Shown here piece after piece: positions 1 through 11,783 of a DNA stretch of 64,000 bases (position 1 is the first letter of the stretch; each line of letters begins with the position of its first letter). This DNA comes from Chamaecyparis obtusa (lineage: Eukaryota > Streptophyta > Pinopsida > Cupressales > Cupressaceae): the NCBI GenBank assembly GCA_027943335.1, contig BSBK01009254.1, positions 543,659-607,658 of the forward strand, in the 5' to 3' direction. The notes under the pieces are model-generated. The model did no database searches. It was given only the letters and a program-made list of their open reading frames with translations, and was not told the origin of the DNA. A program made the position numbers and the translations under genes.

Positions 1-2127
1 CTAGTGCAAAATTTTTATCAAAGTCCACACCTTCTATCTATGCATAACCCTTACAAACCAATCTATCCTTGTTTCTTTCTATCTTTCCATTTTCATCAAG
101 TTTATTTCTAAAACCCCATTTAGCACCTATTACATTTTTATTTTTAGGTCTAGGCACTAATTCCCAAGTCTTATTCTTTTCAATTTGAATTAGTTCCTCT
201 TTCATAGCTTTAACCCAAAATTCATCCTTACTATCTTCTTTATATGATTTAGGTTCAATTTGAGATAGAAAACAAAGATTAGCATATTCACTAGATGTAG
301 TTCTTGTTCTTGTTTGAATAGCTACTTGTTTATCCCCTATAATTTGTTCTTGAGGATGCTATTTCTTCAATCTTGTTCCTATAGTTTTAGTACCTGCTGG
401 TTCTGGTATCTCTGTCTGATCTTTTGCATCTTCTTCACCTTCATCAACATTATTATCTGATTTGTTCAAGTCATTATCATTGTCTTGGAGGAAAGTATTA
501 TCCATTCTTGTTTCCTTTTTATCCTACACAACTTCATCCACTTTTACATGTACACTTTCAACAAGTTTATTCAACCTTTTATTAAAACATTTGTAAGCTT
601 TACTTTGAGAAGAATATCCTAACAATATTCCTTCATCATATATTGAATCAAATCTTCCTATGTTATCATCAGAAATCTAAATGAAACATCTACTTCCAAA
701 AATTCTAAAATGCTCAACAAAAGCAGGATGTCCATACCATAACTCATAAGGAGTGTACTTAGTTTTTACCCTTAGTTGTTCCCTGTTTAAAATGTATACT
801 ACTATTTGAACTTCTTCTTTCCAATACATTTTTGGTACTTTAGATTCATCTAACATAGTCCTTGCCATTTCTTTCACTGTTCGGTTCTTTCTCTCAATAG
901 CTCCATTTTGTTGAGGTTTTTTGGATGTTTCATATTGTCTTTTGATGCCATGTTGTTCACAATAATCAACAAATTCATCTGAAGTAAACTCACCACCTTT
1001 ATCAGATTGTAAGCACTTAATCTTCATGCTTGACTCCTTTTCAACCATTTTCCTAAAAATCTTAAACTTGTTAAATGCCTCTGATTTATGCTCTAAGAAA
1101 GTTACCCTCGTCATTATTGTATAATCATCTATAAAAAACATGAAGTATTTTTCACCATTTAATGACATTGTCTTTGTAGGACCACATAAATTAGTATTTA
1201 CTAACTGCAATGGTTTAGAAGAAAAATATTATTTTGAAGGAAAAGATGTCTTTGTTTGTTTACCATGTTGACACCCTTCACAAAGAATACTCTTTGGCTT
1301 ACTTATACATGGCATACCTCTTACCTTTTGATGCTTACTAACTTTTACCAAGTTATCAAAATTCAAATGCCCAAGTCTTTTGTGTCATAACCAACTTTCA
1401 TTCACCTATCCCATAAGACAAATATCTTCATGATTAATGCAAAGTAAAGTTTTGGATTCGATTGTGTATGTGTTTTAGCATCAACATTTTGGATCACACT
1501 CTGTGATCCATCATTAGGATGAGAAAGTGCAAGGATGAAAAATAAATCTGTAGACTCAGCCTATCATAATAGAAAAGTAAATTTGCATTATTAATGGATT
1601 GTGGAAATCTGTTATTGTTAATCTTCATGATTGTTAGAATTTGTGATATCTTTTAAGTTGTATACATTTCCTTTAGATCTTTTACTTGATGCAACCAACT
1701 ATCTTGATTTAAATTTGATTTGACAACCATGATCATCAAACACAACTTCATATCCATTATCACAAATTTGACTAACACGTAGAAGATTGTACTTTAAACC
1801 TTCAACATAATACACATCATGAATAGACATTTTTTCACTAAGCATCAAAGAACCCAAACCTTTAATTTTCCTTGAAGAATCATCACCAAAAATCAAACTA
1901 CCACCTTTGTAGTTAATCAATTTATCAAACTTTGTTTTATCACCTGTCACGTGTCTAGAACAACCACTATCAATTATCCAAAAGTCCTTTTCTTCAGAAT
2001 GTAAAGCCATTTGAACAAACATAGACTTATTAATCGTAGGCCTCCATATCTTTGTCACTTTAGTATCAAATTCTTTATCAACTTGTAGACTAGTATAAGA
2101 TCGATTATTCTAAAATGTTTTAGTTTT
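1..2127 (-). pseudogene. E1 pol remnant (PR-INT-RT start)
   Basis: Protease is shown by WIIDSGCSRHVTGDK (about 1980-1930, D-S-G active site). A damaged GAG-pre-integrase zinc finger follows (RLGH...CEGCQHG, about 1400-1260). The integrase core (1210-677) keeps all three acids: FIDDYT, SDKGGEF and NGAIERKN. The GKFD/YEGILLGYS-type linker follows (about 670-590), then the RT start with [13 protein letters not shown] and a VCKGYA block (about 170-50). The RT active site is off the window. A stretch at about 1440-1660 between protease and zinc finger does not read as pol and contains a repeat also found at 57661-57830, so it is probably an insertion. Confidence 0.85.
1440..1560. repeat. Fold-back repeat arm inserted in E1 pol
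   Basis: Contains GGATCACACTCTGTGATCC and flanks (ATCAACATTTT; CACAATCGAATCC on the minus strand) that match the fold-back repeat at 57661-57830 in the same order. It interrupts the region between protease and GAG-pre-integrase. Only one arm is clear here. Confidence 0.6.
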
Positions 2128-3861
2128 GCAATTCCTCATAACATGACCAAAAAGATTGCATTTGTAACATCTTAGACCATTCATTTTAGGAAAGGAATAA
2201 CCAAAATGAAACTTTGAAAACCTTCTTGACATATATTTGCAATTACTTATTCTATGTCCATATGATGACACATGAAGCAATACCCATCAAAGAAAGAAGT
2301 GAACCTGTTTGAAGATCTTTTACCCATGAATGAAGAGCTTGATGTAACCTGCCTTTTACGATTAGAAATATGATTAAAATATTCATTTTTATCTGAATTT
2401 GAAGTGATAACATGTTGATCTATGTCTTTACTTTTAGATTTGAATATCTCAAATAAAGATTTATCTTTCTTGTCACTAGAGCATTGTCCAAGTTCAAAAC
2501 CAATTCCAGTTAGATCATCAGTTCTTCTTTGTTTTCTTAACATGTCATCCAAAGTAGTATTATCATATTTTTATAACTTCCTTTTATATGATACTACTTC
2601 ATTCATTAACCTTGTACATTCCCGATCTTTAGAACTTAACTCTTCCTTAGTGACAAAGACAATTCTCTTTTGTTCCTCCACTTGTAATTTTAAATCTATA
2701 ACTTGTTGATTTAGTTCTTTAATTTCTTTTTCAAAGTTCTCTTTTTCCTTTATGAAATGATTTTATTGAACACTTAAATTCCTTGATCTTTTTAAGTGCA
2801 TAAAGAAATTCACATTCTAAATCAGCTTCAACAGGTTCAACATCGTCATCACTATCTAATTCTTGAGAAGTAGTTTATATAGCCATGAATGAAATTTCAT
2901 TTTCATCACGTTCAAAACTACTAGATTCACTATCTGATACATCATCAATCAAACTTTTCTTCTTCTTAAAGAACTTATTTTTGTTATAGAATTTATTTTT
3001 ACTTGATTTCTCTTTCTCATCATCTACTTCATCATGACTATTATAAGGACATTTAGATGCAAAGTGTCCTATTTAACCACAATTAAAGCATTTGAAAGGA
3101 AGTTTACCTTTGTATTTACCTCCTCCTATCTTTAACTTCCTTGAGAAATGTGCTTCAAGAACATCAAGGTCTTTTGATTCTGATGAGACTTGATTTGCCT
3201 TCTTTTCTACTTTGAATTGTGCTTCTTTGCTTGTGGATTCCTGCTTGCCAAACTTTCTCATTTCATAAGATACAAGTGCTCCATGAATATCTTCCATTGT
3301 ATATTTGTTAATGTCCCTAGTTTCTTCTATGGAACATATTTTAGAATCAAACTTATCAGAAATAGATCTTAAAACTTTCTTTACAACATCAATATCATCA
3401 ATTGTTTCACCAAGTCCTCTTATGCCATTAACGGTTTCATTTATCTTAAGAAGATAGTCTTCTACCTTTTCATCATCACCCATCTTTAGGTCCTCAAATA
3501 TTTCTTTCAAATGTTTTATCTTGGCCTCTTTAACTCTATCATTACCATGATAAGTATTTTTCAATTTGTCCCATACTTCTTTAGAAGATCTGCAATGCAT
3601 TATCTTAACAAACACATCTTTAGACAAACTGTTAAATATAGCAAATTAAGCTTTCATATCAATTTCATACTTCTTGTTTTCATCAAGATCTATAGGTAAA
3701 GCATTAGGAAATTTATAACCATTAACAAATAAAGCCCAAACATCAAAATTAATAGATAACAAGTATGTTTGCATCATTAATTCCCAAAAAGCATAATCTG
3801 ATCCATAAAAAATAGGAACCTTTGAAGAACTATCATGAGTCATTGTAGATAAGTATTCCAC
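2128..3861 (-). pseudogene. E1 gag remnant
   Basis: Starts MEYLSTMTHDSSSK at 3861 and runs through the copia gag (UBN2-type) core (about 3860-3130, with WDKLKNTYHG at about 3570). Next comes a first CCHC knuckle (CFNCG at about 3075, then a stop), a coiled coil rich in K/E/L (about 2820-2560), a GIGFELGQCSS segment (about 2500) and two further degraded knuckles (about 2285-2235 and 2175-2128). The long C-terminal half with coiled coil plus GIGF motif resembles gags of SIRE/Maximus-like copia lineages; that assignment is by memory. Stops at about 3645, 3075, 2875, 2570 and 2245 break the frame. No longer able to build a particle. Confidence 0.82.
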
Positions 3862-3908
3862 TCAACCAAAATCTACCCAAATTTGTTAAAATTGATGTAG
3901 GGAACCTT

Positions 3909-3920
3909 GATCTGATACCA
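3909..3920 (-). other. Primer-binding site (tRNA-iMet), E1
   Basis: Minus-strand TGGTATCAGATC, two bases from the LTR end. The usual plant copia site complementary to initiator tRNA-Met is TGGTATCAGAGC, so there is one mismatch here. Confidence 0.85.
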
Positions 3921-3922
3921 CT

Positions 3923-5151
3923 TGTTGGAATAGAAACACCACTGAGAGGGGGGGTGAATCAATGGTTACTTAAAAAAACTTGTCCTTTTCAATTTTTACA
4001 ATTATAACATATACTTATGAAATATGAACAAGATATGTAAAAAGAACATAGTACACAATATTTATAGTGGAAAACCCATTACGGTAAAAAACCACTTTGA
4101 ATTTGAAACTTTATTAGCCTCTTGGGAAAATCTTTTAGAGCTACAACTCTGGGAAGCACCAACACCCTATTTTTGAAACACCGATTTCAAGGAACATCAA
4201 TCCCTTACACCTGAAGCACCAAATTCAAGAATACATGAAGCACCAACTTCCAAAATGAATAAATGAGATACAAAATCAAAGGATCAACTTTGTTACAATA
4301 CAAATCATAAATCACTGATTTCAACTTCTTGTTGAACACATAATGCAGGATATACTTCTCTTCTTCTCTCTTACTCATTCTTTTACATCAATAAATTTCA
4401 CCAAAGAATAAAATAATTCTTAAAATGAATATATAAGATTATAAAAAGTATAATCAGACTTAAAACAACATATTTGAATGTAAGAACATGACTTGAGGTA
4501 ATGTCTTTCAAACTATTAACTTTCTTGAAATGATAAACCTGTGTTTCTCTTCAAAACATCAAGTACCCAAATATGTTTTCTTTTTCCATTAAAAGATCTA
4601 ATCAAATACTGAAGTGAATGAATCAAAAAGAAATATATATCCCTTCTTCTATCTCTGATAAACTTCTGCAATGAAAATCAATTCGCAAATGACAAAATAG
4701 AAGCATAAAGCATTACCTTCTTCTTTGTTGTTTTAAAATCTGCCTACAAGTTGTTCGGTCTACAAAGAACTCCACACAAATCCTACAACTTCTCTCCAAA
4801 CCCCTATACAATATTTTAGAGGAATGTATCCCCTACTTATAAACCAAAAAATTTGACATTTTTGAGGTAGTTAGATAACCCAAACTTCAATTAGATCAAA
4901 ACTACTCAAAACTACTAAAAATGTCTTGAATTTTTGTAACTGCATTTGATAAACAAATGTTTTCTCTTTCTATACATGTGATATGAAAAAGATAACAAGG
5001 ACCCATTTTAGCTAATTCATTTCCCTTTCCAGAAAGGTTTATGGTTGGGGTCTTTTGGATAACTAAGCCTATCGACATTCACATATACCAAAACTATTTT
5101 TTATAACCGTTTTCTTAACCAATGTGAACAAAAAGTGTTAATTCTATAACA
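3923..5151 (-). repeat. E1 5' LTR
   Basis: On the minus strand the LTR ends ...CTATTCCAACA immediately before the primer site and appears to begin TGTTATAGAATTAAC at 5151. Near its inner end is a G-run (C-run on the minus strand, about 3948-3954) inside the TTGATTCACCCCC...CTCAG block shared by every copia LTR in this window. A minus-strand TATA-like box lies at 4836-4844. Length would be about 1.23 kb, close to the LTRs of E2. The 5151 end is provisional because the partner LTR is missing. Confidence 0.72.
4836..4844 (-). promoter_or_regulatory. TATA-like box in E1 LTR
   Basis: Minus-strand GTTTATAAG followed about 30-60 bases downstream by the presumed R region. The position inside the LTR fits a U3 promoter. 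Inference from motif and context only. Confidence 0.45.
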
Positions 5152-5311
5152 CTTAAGTGTATGTCTTGAATGTGTTTTGAACAATATTGAAGGACATAAA
5201 ATAAGATAATTTTATGATTTTAACCATACCATATGTCCATTATAATTGCATGGATGTATTGTTGACATCAATGACAACATTCAAAGACCAAATACCAAAG
5301 GTTCAACAAAT
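5152..5311. other. Short intergenic stretch
   Basis: AT-rich link between the E1 LTR and the minisatellite. No coding or structural signal seen. Confidence 0.5.
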
Positions 5312-5790
5312 CCTCAAGTGAAGAAAAATCCTCCAAAAGTAGAAAAATCCTCCAAAAACATAAAAATCCTCCAAGTGAAGGAAGATCCTCAAGTGAAGAA
5401 AAATCCTCCAAAAGCAGAAAAATCCTCCAAGTGAAGAAAAATCCTCCAAGTGAAAGAAAATCCTCCAAGAGAAGAAAAATCTTCACGTGAAGGAAAATCC
5501 TCCAAAAGCAAAAAAATCCTCCAAGTGGAGGAAAATCCTCCAAAACCAAAAAAATCCTCCAATAGCTGAAAAATCCTCGAAGTGAAGGAAAATCATCCAA
5601 AAGCAAAAAAATCCTTCAAGTGAAGAGAAATCCTCCAAGTGAAGGAAAATCCTCCAGGTGAGGAAAAATCCTCAAGTGAAGGAAAATCCTCCAAGAGAAG
5701 AAAAATCCTCAAGTGAAGGAAAATCCTCCAAAAGCAAAAAATCCTAAGTGAGGAAAAATTCTCAAGTGAAAGAAAATCCTTCAAAATGAG
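5312..5790. repeat. Minisatellite, ~18-bp unit, ~26 copies
   Basis: Imperfect tandem copies of AAATCCTCCAAGTGAAGA with a second variant in which GTGAAG is replaced by AAGCAG/AAGCAA. The unit is a multiple of three, so both strands stay open over long runs; these frames are by-products of the repeat, not genes. Copies at the right end are the most diverged (loss of CC, TTCC variants). Copy number is estimated from length divided by unit. Confidence 0.9.
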
Positions 5791-6168
5791 AAAAGTTTGC
5801 CTAAACCTCCCTTAAGCGCCTGGGGGCATTTTGAACATATTGTTTGGAAATTTCCCCTCCTTGGAAGAAAAAATGGTTGTCCTAAAACATTTCTCCTTTA
5901 GAAAATGGTTAAGTGTTGGAAAATTTGTCCTCCATGGAAGAAACTGCAAGGAGTAGATAAAATTTGGCTAAGTATGAAAATTCTCTCTCCATATCTCAAA
6001 TTTCACCCTCTTCAAGTGTGCGCCCATGGGTTGAGAAATGTTGATGAAGATAAACAATAAAAGGGGAATTCTTAGAAAAGAAAAGAAAAAGCATGACAAA
6101 GTGAATTTAAAACATGAGAGGAGGAAGGTGTGGAGTTTTGAAAAGAGAGAAAGAGAGTTTTTAGAGAA
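5791..6168. other. Non-coding flank left of E2
   Basis: No reading frame or repeat recognised. It continues on the far side of E2 at 13038, since E2 is flanked by a perfect 5-bp duplication. Confidence 0.5.
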
Positions 6169-6173
6169 ATAAA
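6169..6173. repeat. Target-site duplication of E2, left copy
   Basis: ATAAA immediately before the 5' LTR, identical to 13033-13037. Confidence 0.9.
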
Positions 6174-7410
6174 TATTGGATATTGCTAATGCATGGGTGA
6201 TGATTGAGACATTTAATATGTTTAATCACTACGTTACTGAATGGGCACTCATATTGTTGTCATTTTTGTTTTGTCACTGATGTCAACATATGCTTCTATG
6301 GAGGAACCAGATTGGTAATCACAGTGTATGAAAGGTGTACGGATGTTTCAGATGCTGCGAAGTTAGACGAGAGTTTAGATAGATGTTTTGATCTTATATT
6401 TGAGATCACATCATTAATGGATTCATATTAAGGAAGATACAACTATTTTGGTAAAGATTGGTCACTAGACTGTGACAGTGAGAATTGACAAAGTTAGTCT
6501 CTGAGTTTCTGGTATAGATTTTAGAAGGATTGGATTCAAGGTATGTGATCTTGAAGGATGTTGGAAGAGGTACTGATGGATGTTCATTGGTCAGTGCAAG
6601 GTACAAAATTATTGGTGATGTCATCTGTGGCGTGTGCTCTAGCAATGGCTTATCATGAAGCCGACTCAGGGAATGAAGCGTGTGTTTTGTTTGGAAAGCA
6701 TAATTCAAGGATGTCGGTCCTTAATTGTTGTAATGTAATAATTGTAAACTTTTTTTGTGATACCATGTGTATCTTAGCAAGGGCCTATGTAATTTTTTGT
6801 ATTTAGGAAAGCCTTATGGGCCGACCTATTCTTGGTAAAATGTAATAAGGTATAAATAAAAGGTCTTTTCTTTGGAAGAGACATGGATGTGATAAGTGTG
6901 ATATAAGGAGGTTGTGAACTTGTGTTTGTTGTATGTAGAGCAGAGGATTATTGGTGGACTTCATTGGAACTGATCAAGCAAAGACAGTTGCTAGCAACTA
7001 GTTCAAAAGATTGTGTATTTCTTCATATACACTTGTTGCGAACTAGTGAGTTCAGAAGGTGGACTTAACCTTCTTTGGGAAGTGTACCCTCTTTTGTTCT
7101 TAACTCCTAACAGGGTCTATCCTCTAACAAGGACTATGTACTGTAATGTTTCAATAAGCTCCTAATAGGGCTATATCTTCTAACAAGGATTACTATACTC
7201 TCAGTACATCATTAGTGGGTGCTAATTCCCACTGGGGTTTTTACCTTTAATAGGGTTTCCCTGTAACCAAAATATTGTGTTATTGTGTTGGCATTCATTG
7301 TGTTCATTGAATCTGATATTTATAAGTTTAAAAGTTTTAAGTTTAATATTTTTTCATACAATTGATTCACCCCCCCCTCTCAGTTGTATTATGGACTGTT
7401 AATCCTAACA
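6174..7410 (+). repeat. E2 5' LTR
   Basis: 1,237 bp, ends ...AATCCTAACA. The first dinucleotide is TA (TATTGGATATTGC) where the 3' LTR has TG, so the terminal G has mutated to A. TATAAATA is at 6851-6858. The conserved block ATTGATTCACCCCC...CTCAGTTGTATT precedes the end. Small open frames inside it (for example 6204-6431) recur in both LTRs without conservation as protein and are not genes. Confidence 0.95.
6851..6858 (+). promoter_or_regulatory. TATA box, E2 5' LTR
   Basis: TATAAATA, about 560 bp before the LTR end, also present in the 3' LTR at 12460-12467. It probably marks the U3/R promoter of the element. Confidence 0.65.
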
Positions 7411-7412
7411 AT

Positions 7413-7424
7413 TGGTATCAGAGC
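7413..7424 (+). other. Primer-binding site (tRNA-iMet), E2
   Basis: TGGTATCAGAGC two bases after the LTR end; perfect match to the standard plant copia initiator tRNA-Met site. Confidence 0.93.
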
Positions 7425-7472
7425 TTGTGGTCCTCAAAGAGAAATCTTAACAGCTTGAGGTGATCTTGGAAA

Positions 7473-8750
7473 ATGGCATACTATAGGAAGGATAGTCCTA
7501 AGTTTGATCCTAAAAACTTTGACAGTTGAAAAAACAAGATGTGAACACATTTGCGATGCTTGGGCATAGACTACTGGATGATTGTGAAGAAGAAGGAAAC
7601 TTTGAAAGCTAAGAATGACTTAGGGTCAGCCACCGATGATGAAAATAAAATATTTTCATGCAACATGGTTGCAAGAGAAGCATTGATTAGCACACTATCT
7701 GAGGGTGAGTTTACTAAAATTAAAGATCTGGATTTGGCACATGATATTTGGAATAGACTAGAGGCACTCTATGAAGGAGACAAATATACCAAACAAGCGA
7801 AATTGAAGAACTGGAAGAAAAAGATGGAGAAGTTGCAAATGAATGAAGATGAAATCATTAGAGCCTATGTTCAAAGGGTTACAGAAGTTGTAGTTAGAAT
7901 CAAAAATTGTGGAGGTACTTATGATGAAGTTGAAGTCATTGCAAAGATTCTTAGATCTCTAACTCCTACTTACAAATTCAAGGCAATGTCAATTCAAGAA
8001 ATTATACCCCTAACTCCAAACTTTAGTAGAGAGATGTTGATTGCAAAGTTAACCACCTTTGAAGCTATGGAATTAGGAGAAGTTGCTCCTAAAGTTTAAT
8101 CTGCATTTAGGGCATCCGCACACAAGAAAGTATCTGCACTTTTGAGCACAAGAAAAGAAGACCTGAGAGAAGAGCTTGGTGAGTATGCTAAGGAATGGGA
8201 GAAAATAATGGAAGAAGAAAATAAGATGGAAGAACTTGTTGCACCAATAGCTAGAAGAGAGAAAAGAGGTAAGGGCAAATTTGAAGGCAAATTACCTTTG
8301 AAATATTTTTCATGCAATAAGGTAGGTCATTTTGCATCTAGATGTCCTACAAGAGTTCCTAAATACAAACCTAATTATGCAAAGATTAGAAAAGATGAAG
8401 AATGTTATTATGCTAGTGAAGGAATCTCTGATGATGATGATGATTTAGACAATGAAGAGATTGGATTTGTTGCTATTAAAGATGAACTAGTTCATGAAGA
8501 AAAAGCCTTAGTATCTCATATTGACAAGAAAACTGAATGGATAATTGATAGTGGATGTTCTCATCACATGACTGGTGATAAGAACAAATTTGTTAAATTA
8601 GTAAATTATGATGGAGGTGTTGTAAGGTTTAGGGATAATATCCCAAAATCCATCATAGGAGTAGGATCCTTCACTCTGGATGGAAAGACAAATACGGACA
8701 ATGTACTACTTATTGAAGGACTGAAACATAACTTGTTGAGTGTTGGATAG
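7473..8750 (+). pseudogene. E2 gag and protease remnant
   Basis: ATG at 7473 (MAYYRKDSPKFDPKNF) opens a gag of the UBN2 type: W-rich start, LEALYEGDK at about 7770, IAKILRSLTPTY at about 7940. A CCHC knuckle follows (YFSCNKVGHFASRC, about 8305-8350; the first Cys has become Tyr or is displaced). An acidic linker leads to the protease WIIDSGCSHHMTGDK (about 8540-8585) with an intact D-S-G. Stops in frame: TGA 7527, TGA 7542, TAA 8097, TAG 8748. All remain in one frame, so the ancestor had a single fused gag-pol ORF. Confidence 0.88.
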
Positions 8751-9925
8751 TTAATGGATAAAAACTTTTAGTTAAGTTTTGTTAATAGTAAGTGCTTTAT
8801 CAGAAGCAAGGAAGGAAAACTAATTGCTATTGGTTCAAGATCTAGAGGTAATGTATTTGAACTAAACACATTTGGAGCCTCTTGTTTTGTTGCGAAGGTA
8901 GATGATAGTTGGTTATGGCATAGAAGATTTTTTCATGTTAACATTGATAACATTGTGAAAGCAAGTATGGCTAATGCAGTAAGAGATCTACCAAAGATTG
9001 TGAAACCTTCTAACACTGTATGCAGAGAATGTGTTATGAGAAAGCAAACTAAAAGTAGTCATAAAAGAAAAACATTTACATCAAAATGAAAGTTGGATCT
9101 GGTACATATAGATCTATGTGGGCCTAAAAGAACAAAGTCATACTATGGTGAAAGGTATTTTATACTCTTTGTTGATGACTTTTCTAGAATGATGTGGGTT
9201 ACTTATTTGAGAGAGAAATCAGAAGCATTTGACAAATTCAAGTTGTTTAAAGCAAAGGTAGAGAATGAATCAGGATTGAAAATAAAGTGTTTAAGATTAG
9301 ATAGAGGTGGAGAGTTTACATCAGATTTATTCAATTCATACTGTGAAGAGCATGGGATAAAAAGACCAACATCTGCTCCTAGAACTCCACAATGCTAATT
9401 GAAGGGAATGTATCTCATGTACATTGGAGAGAGGCTATTGGAACAACAGTGTACACATTAAACAGAATTCAAATTAGAGATGGCACAAGTAAGACTCCCT
9501 ATGAACTATGGTTTGATCATACTCCTAGTGTAAAATATTTCAAAATTTTTGGTAGAAAATATTATATCAAGAGGGATGATGAGATAGGAAAATTTGATGC
9601 TAGAAGTGATGAAGGTATCTTCCTTGGTTACTCTATTAAAAGTAAGGCATACAAATGCTTCAATCTGAGATTAAGGAAGATAGTTGAAAGTAACAATGTA
9701 AGAATAGATGAGAAATTTCAGATACAAGAAAGAATGCATGACAACAGTCAGATATCAAAAGTAAAAGAAGGCGCTGCTACTACTGAAGAAGAAGAACTCG
9801 TTGAGGAAGAAAGTGAAAAAGAGGCTTGTGATGATACAAGAAAGACCACTGAAACTCCTAAAACTCCAAGGTATGTAAAAAATAACCATCCTGAAAATCA
9901 AATTATTGGCAATACCAGTTAGGGA
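8751..9925 (+). pseudogene. E2 integrase remnant (catalytic Glu deleted)
   Basis: Same frame as gag. GAG-pre-integrase finger WLWHRRFFHVN...CRECVMRK (about 8910-9050) and core with FVDDFSRMMW (about 9165) and LDRGGEF (about 9297; usual SDRGGEF). At 9391/9392 the reading jumps frame and about 20 family residues are missing, including the NG...ERKNR segment that carries the third catalytic acid. The frame then resumes at HWREAIGTTVYTLNR. The C-terminal GKFDARSDEGIFLGYS block (about 9585-9630) and acidic linker follow. Stops: TAG 8769, TGA 9088, TAG 9920. Confidence 0.9.
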
Positions 9926-11512
9926 GTGCTAACTAGATCTAAAGTTAGAGAATAAATTTGTTTGATTTCCCAAGTTGAGCCAAAGACTACAGATGAAGCC
10001 TTTAAAGATGAATCTTGGATAAATGCCATGAAAGAAGAATTAGATCAGATAAAGAAAAATAATACTTGAGAATTGGTTCCAAGACCTAAAAATAAAAATG
10101 TTATAGGAACAAAATGGGTCTTTAGAAACAAAATGGATGAAGAAGGAATAGTTGTAAGGAACAAAGAAAGACTAGTGTGTAAGGGATACTCACAACAAGA
10201 AGGGATAGACTTTGAAGAAACATTTTCTCATGTTGCTAGAATAGAGGCAATAAGATTATTTCTATCTTATATTGCACACAAAAACTTCAAAGTGTATCAG
10301 ATGGATGTTAAATCTACATTTTTGAATGGAGATCTTGAAGAAGAAGTATACATAGAACAACCAGATGGATTTCCTCTATGCGAAGACAAAGACATGGTGT
10401 GCAAATTAAAGAAAGCACTGTATGGGTTGAAGCAAGCTCCTAGGGCTTCGTATGCAAGGTTGGACAAGTATCTACTTGGACTTGGATTTAGAAAAGGTAA
10501 TGCGGACAGTAATTTATACTTAAGAAGTACTAAAGATGGAATCCTGATAGTAGAGGTATTTGTGGATGACATTATCTTTGGAGGTAATGATTATCTATGT
10601 AAGAAGTTTGCTAAAGAAATGGAAAGTGAATTTGAGATGTCCATGATAGGTGAAATGAAATTCTTTCTTGGACTACAAATAACTTAGAATGAGAATGGTA
10701 TTTTCATTTCTCAGACCAAGTATCTCAAAGAATTTCTTAAGAAATTTGGTATGGAAGATTGTAAACTAGTAGGAACACCTATGGTGACTAGAAACAAGCT
10801 AACAATTGATGATGAATCAAAATGTGTTTTTTAGACTTTATATAGATCAATGATTGGAGGGCCACAATATCTGACTCACACTAGACCAAATATTGCTAAT
10901 GTTGTTGGAATTGTGGCTAGATATCAGGCAGAACCCAAAGAGACTCATCTAGTTGTTGTTAAAAGGATACTGAGGTATCTCAGAGGAACCATATACTATG
11001 GTTTATGGTATGACAGGAATGATAGCTTTGAACTTCATGCTTATACTAATGTTGATTGGGTAGGAAATATTGATGATATAAAAATTACAAGTGGTGGTGC
11101 ATTTTTCCTTGGGAAAAAGTTAGTTTCTTGGCTAAGTAAGAAACAAGATTGTATAGCACAATCTACTGCTGAATCAGAATATGTTGTTGCTGCTATAAAT
11201 TACACTCAAATTGTTTGGATGAAACAAATGCTGACAAACATTGGAATAAATTTTAATGAGCCTGTGGTTATCCATTGTGATAACACTAGCATAGTAAACA
11301 TGTCAAAGAATCTGATGATGCACTCTAAAACTAAACACATTTCTATCAAATATCACTTTTTAAGAGACAAGGTGGTAGAAAAAGAAATCAAGCTTGAATA
11401 TATCAGTACAAAAGAGAAAATTGCAAACATCTTTACAAAGCCACTACTAAAAGATACCTTTGAATATCTCAGAGGTATGTTAGGGGTTCAGGCCCCTCCT
11501 AGTCAGAACTAA
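9926..11512 (+). pseudogene. E2 reverse transcriptase-RNase H remnant
   Basis: RT opens with [16 protein letters not shown] (about 10070-10115). It has the [12 protein letters not shown] motif (about 10295-10330, catalytic Asp), [11 protein letters not shown] and the active site FVDDIIFGG (about 10560-10585, two Asp kept). RNase H has AYTNVDWVGN (about 11040) where the family usually has TD at that position (D to N), then AESEY (about 11170), HCDNTSI and the tail KHISIKYHFLRD. C-terminal tail ends at 11512. Stops: TAA 9953, TGA 10067, TAG 10685, TAG 10832. No frameshift in this part. Confidence 0.92.
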
Positions 11513-11783
11513 ATGATGTAGAGATGTATCAGTCCAGAAGTGCTCAGAGCCTCATCATTTTCTGGACTAGATGTAGGGATCTACTCCTCAAGGGGATTGA
11601 TCATGGAAGAAGGTTTATATGTGAAGGTAGTTGGAAACCTTTTCCATTGTTGTCAAAGGGGGAGTGTTGTTATGAGAAAATCCTCACTGTTTGGGGAGAT
11701 TGTTCAGTTGAAGGACTTTTGGGTTGATACAACTTTGGGATAAGATTTTCCCATATGTTGACATCAATGCCAAAGGGGGAGAT
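11513..11783 (+). other. E2 3' untranslated region with polypurine tract
   Basis: Non-coding link between the pol stop and the 3' LTR. AAAGGGGGAGAT (11773-11783 region) directly abuts the LTR and is the polypurine tract that primes plus-strand DNA synthesis; a second CAAAGGGGGAG occurs at about 11656-11666. An 18-nt arm at 11752-11769 pairs with 11885-11902 inside the LTR. Confidence 0.85.

Larger units (their letters stand above)
1..5151 (-). mobile_element. E1: Ty1/copia retrotransposon, 5' part
   Basis: Minus-strand copia element read from right to left: LTR (3923-5151), tRNA-iMet primer site, gag, protease, GAG-pre-integrase, integrase and the start of reverse transcriptase, which runs off the window at position 1. 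Domain order PR-INT-RT is the copia order. Many in-frame stops make it non-functional. The 3' LTR is outside the window, so neither target duplication nor LTR divergence can be read. The outer LTR boundary at 5151 is inferred from a TG...CA rule and is less certain than the inner one at 3923. Confidence 0.9.

Noticed and set aside
5268..5784. Long minus-strand and plus-strand open frames over the minisatellite
   Set aside because: The frames come from a repeat unit that is a multiple of three; composition is low complexity and copies vary as DNA, not as protein.
6204..6806. Small frames in the E2 LTRs (also 11814-12041) as genes
   Set aside because: They lie in LTR sequence, differ between the two LTRs without protein-level constraint and lack any domain.
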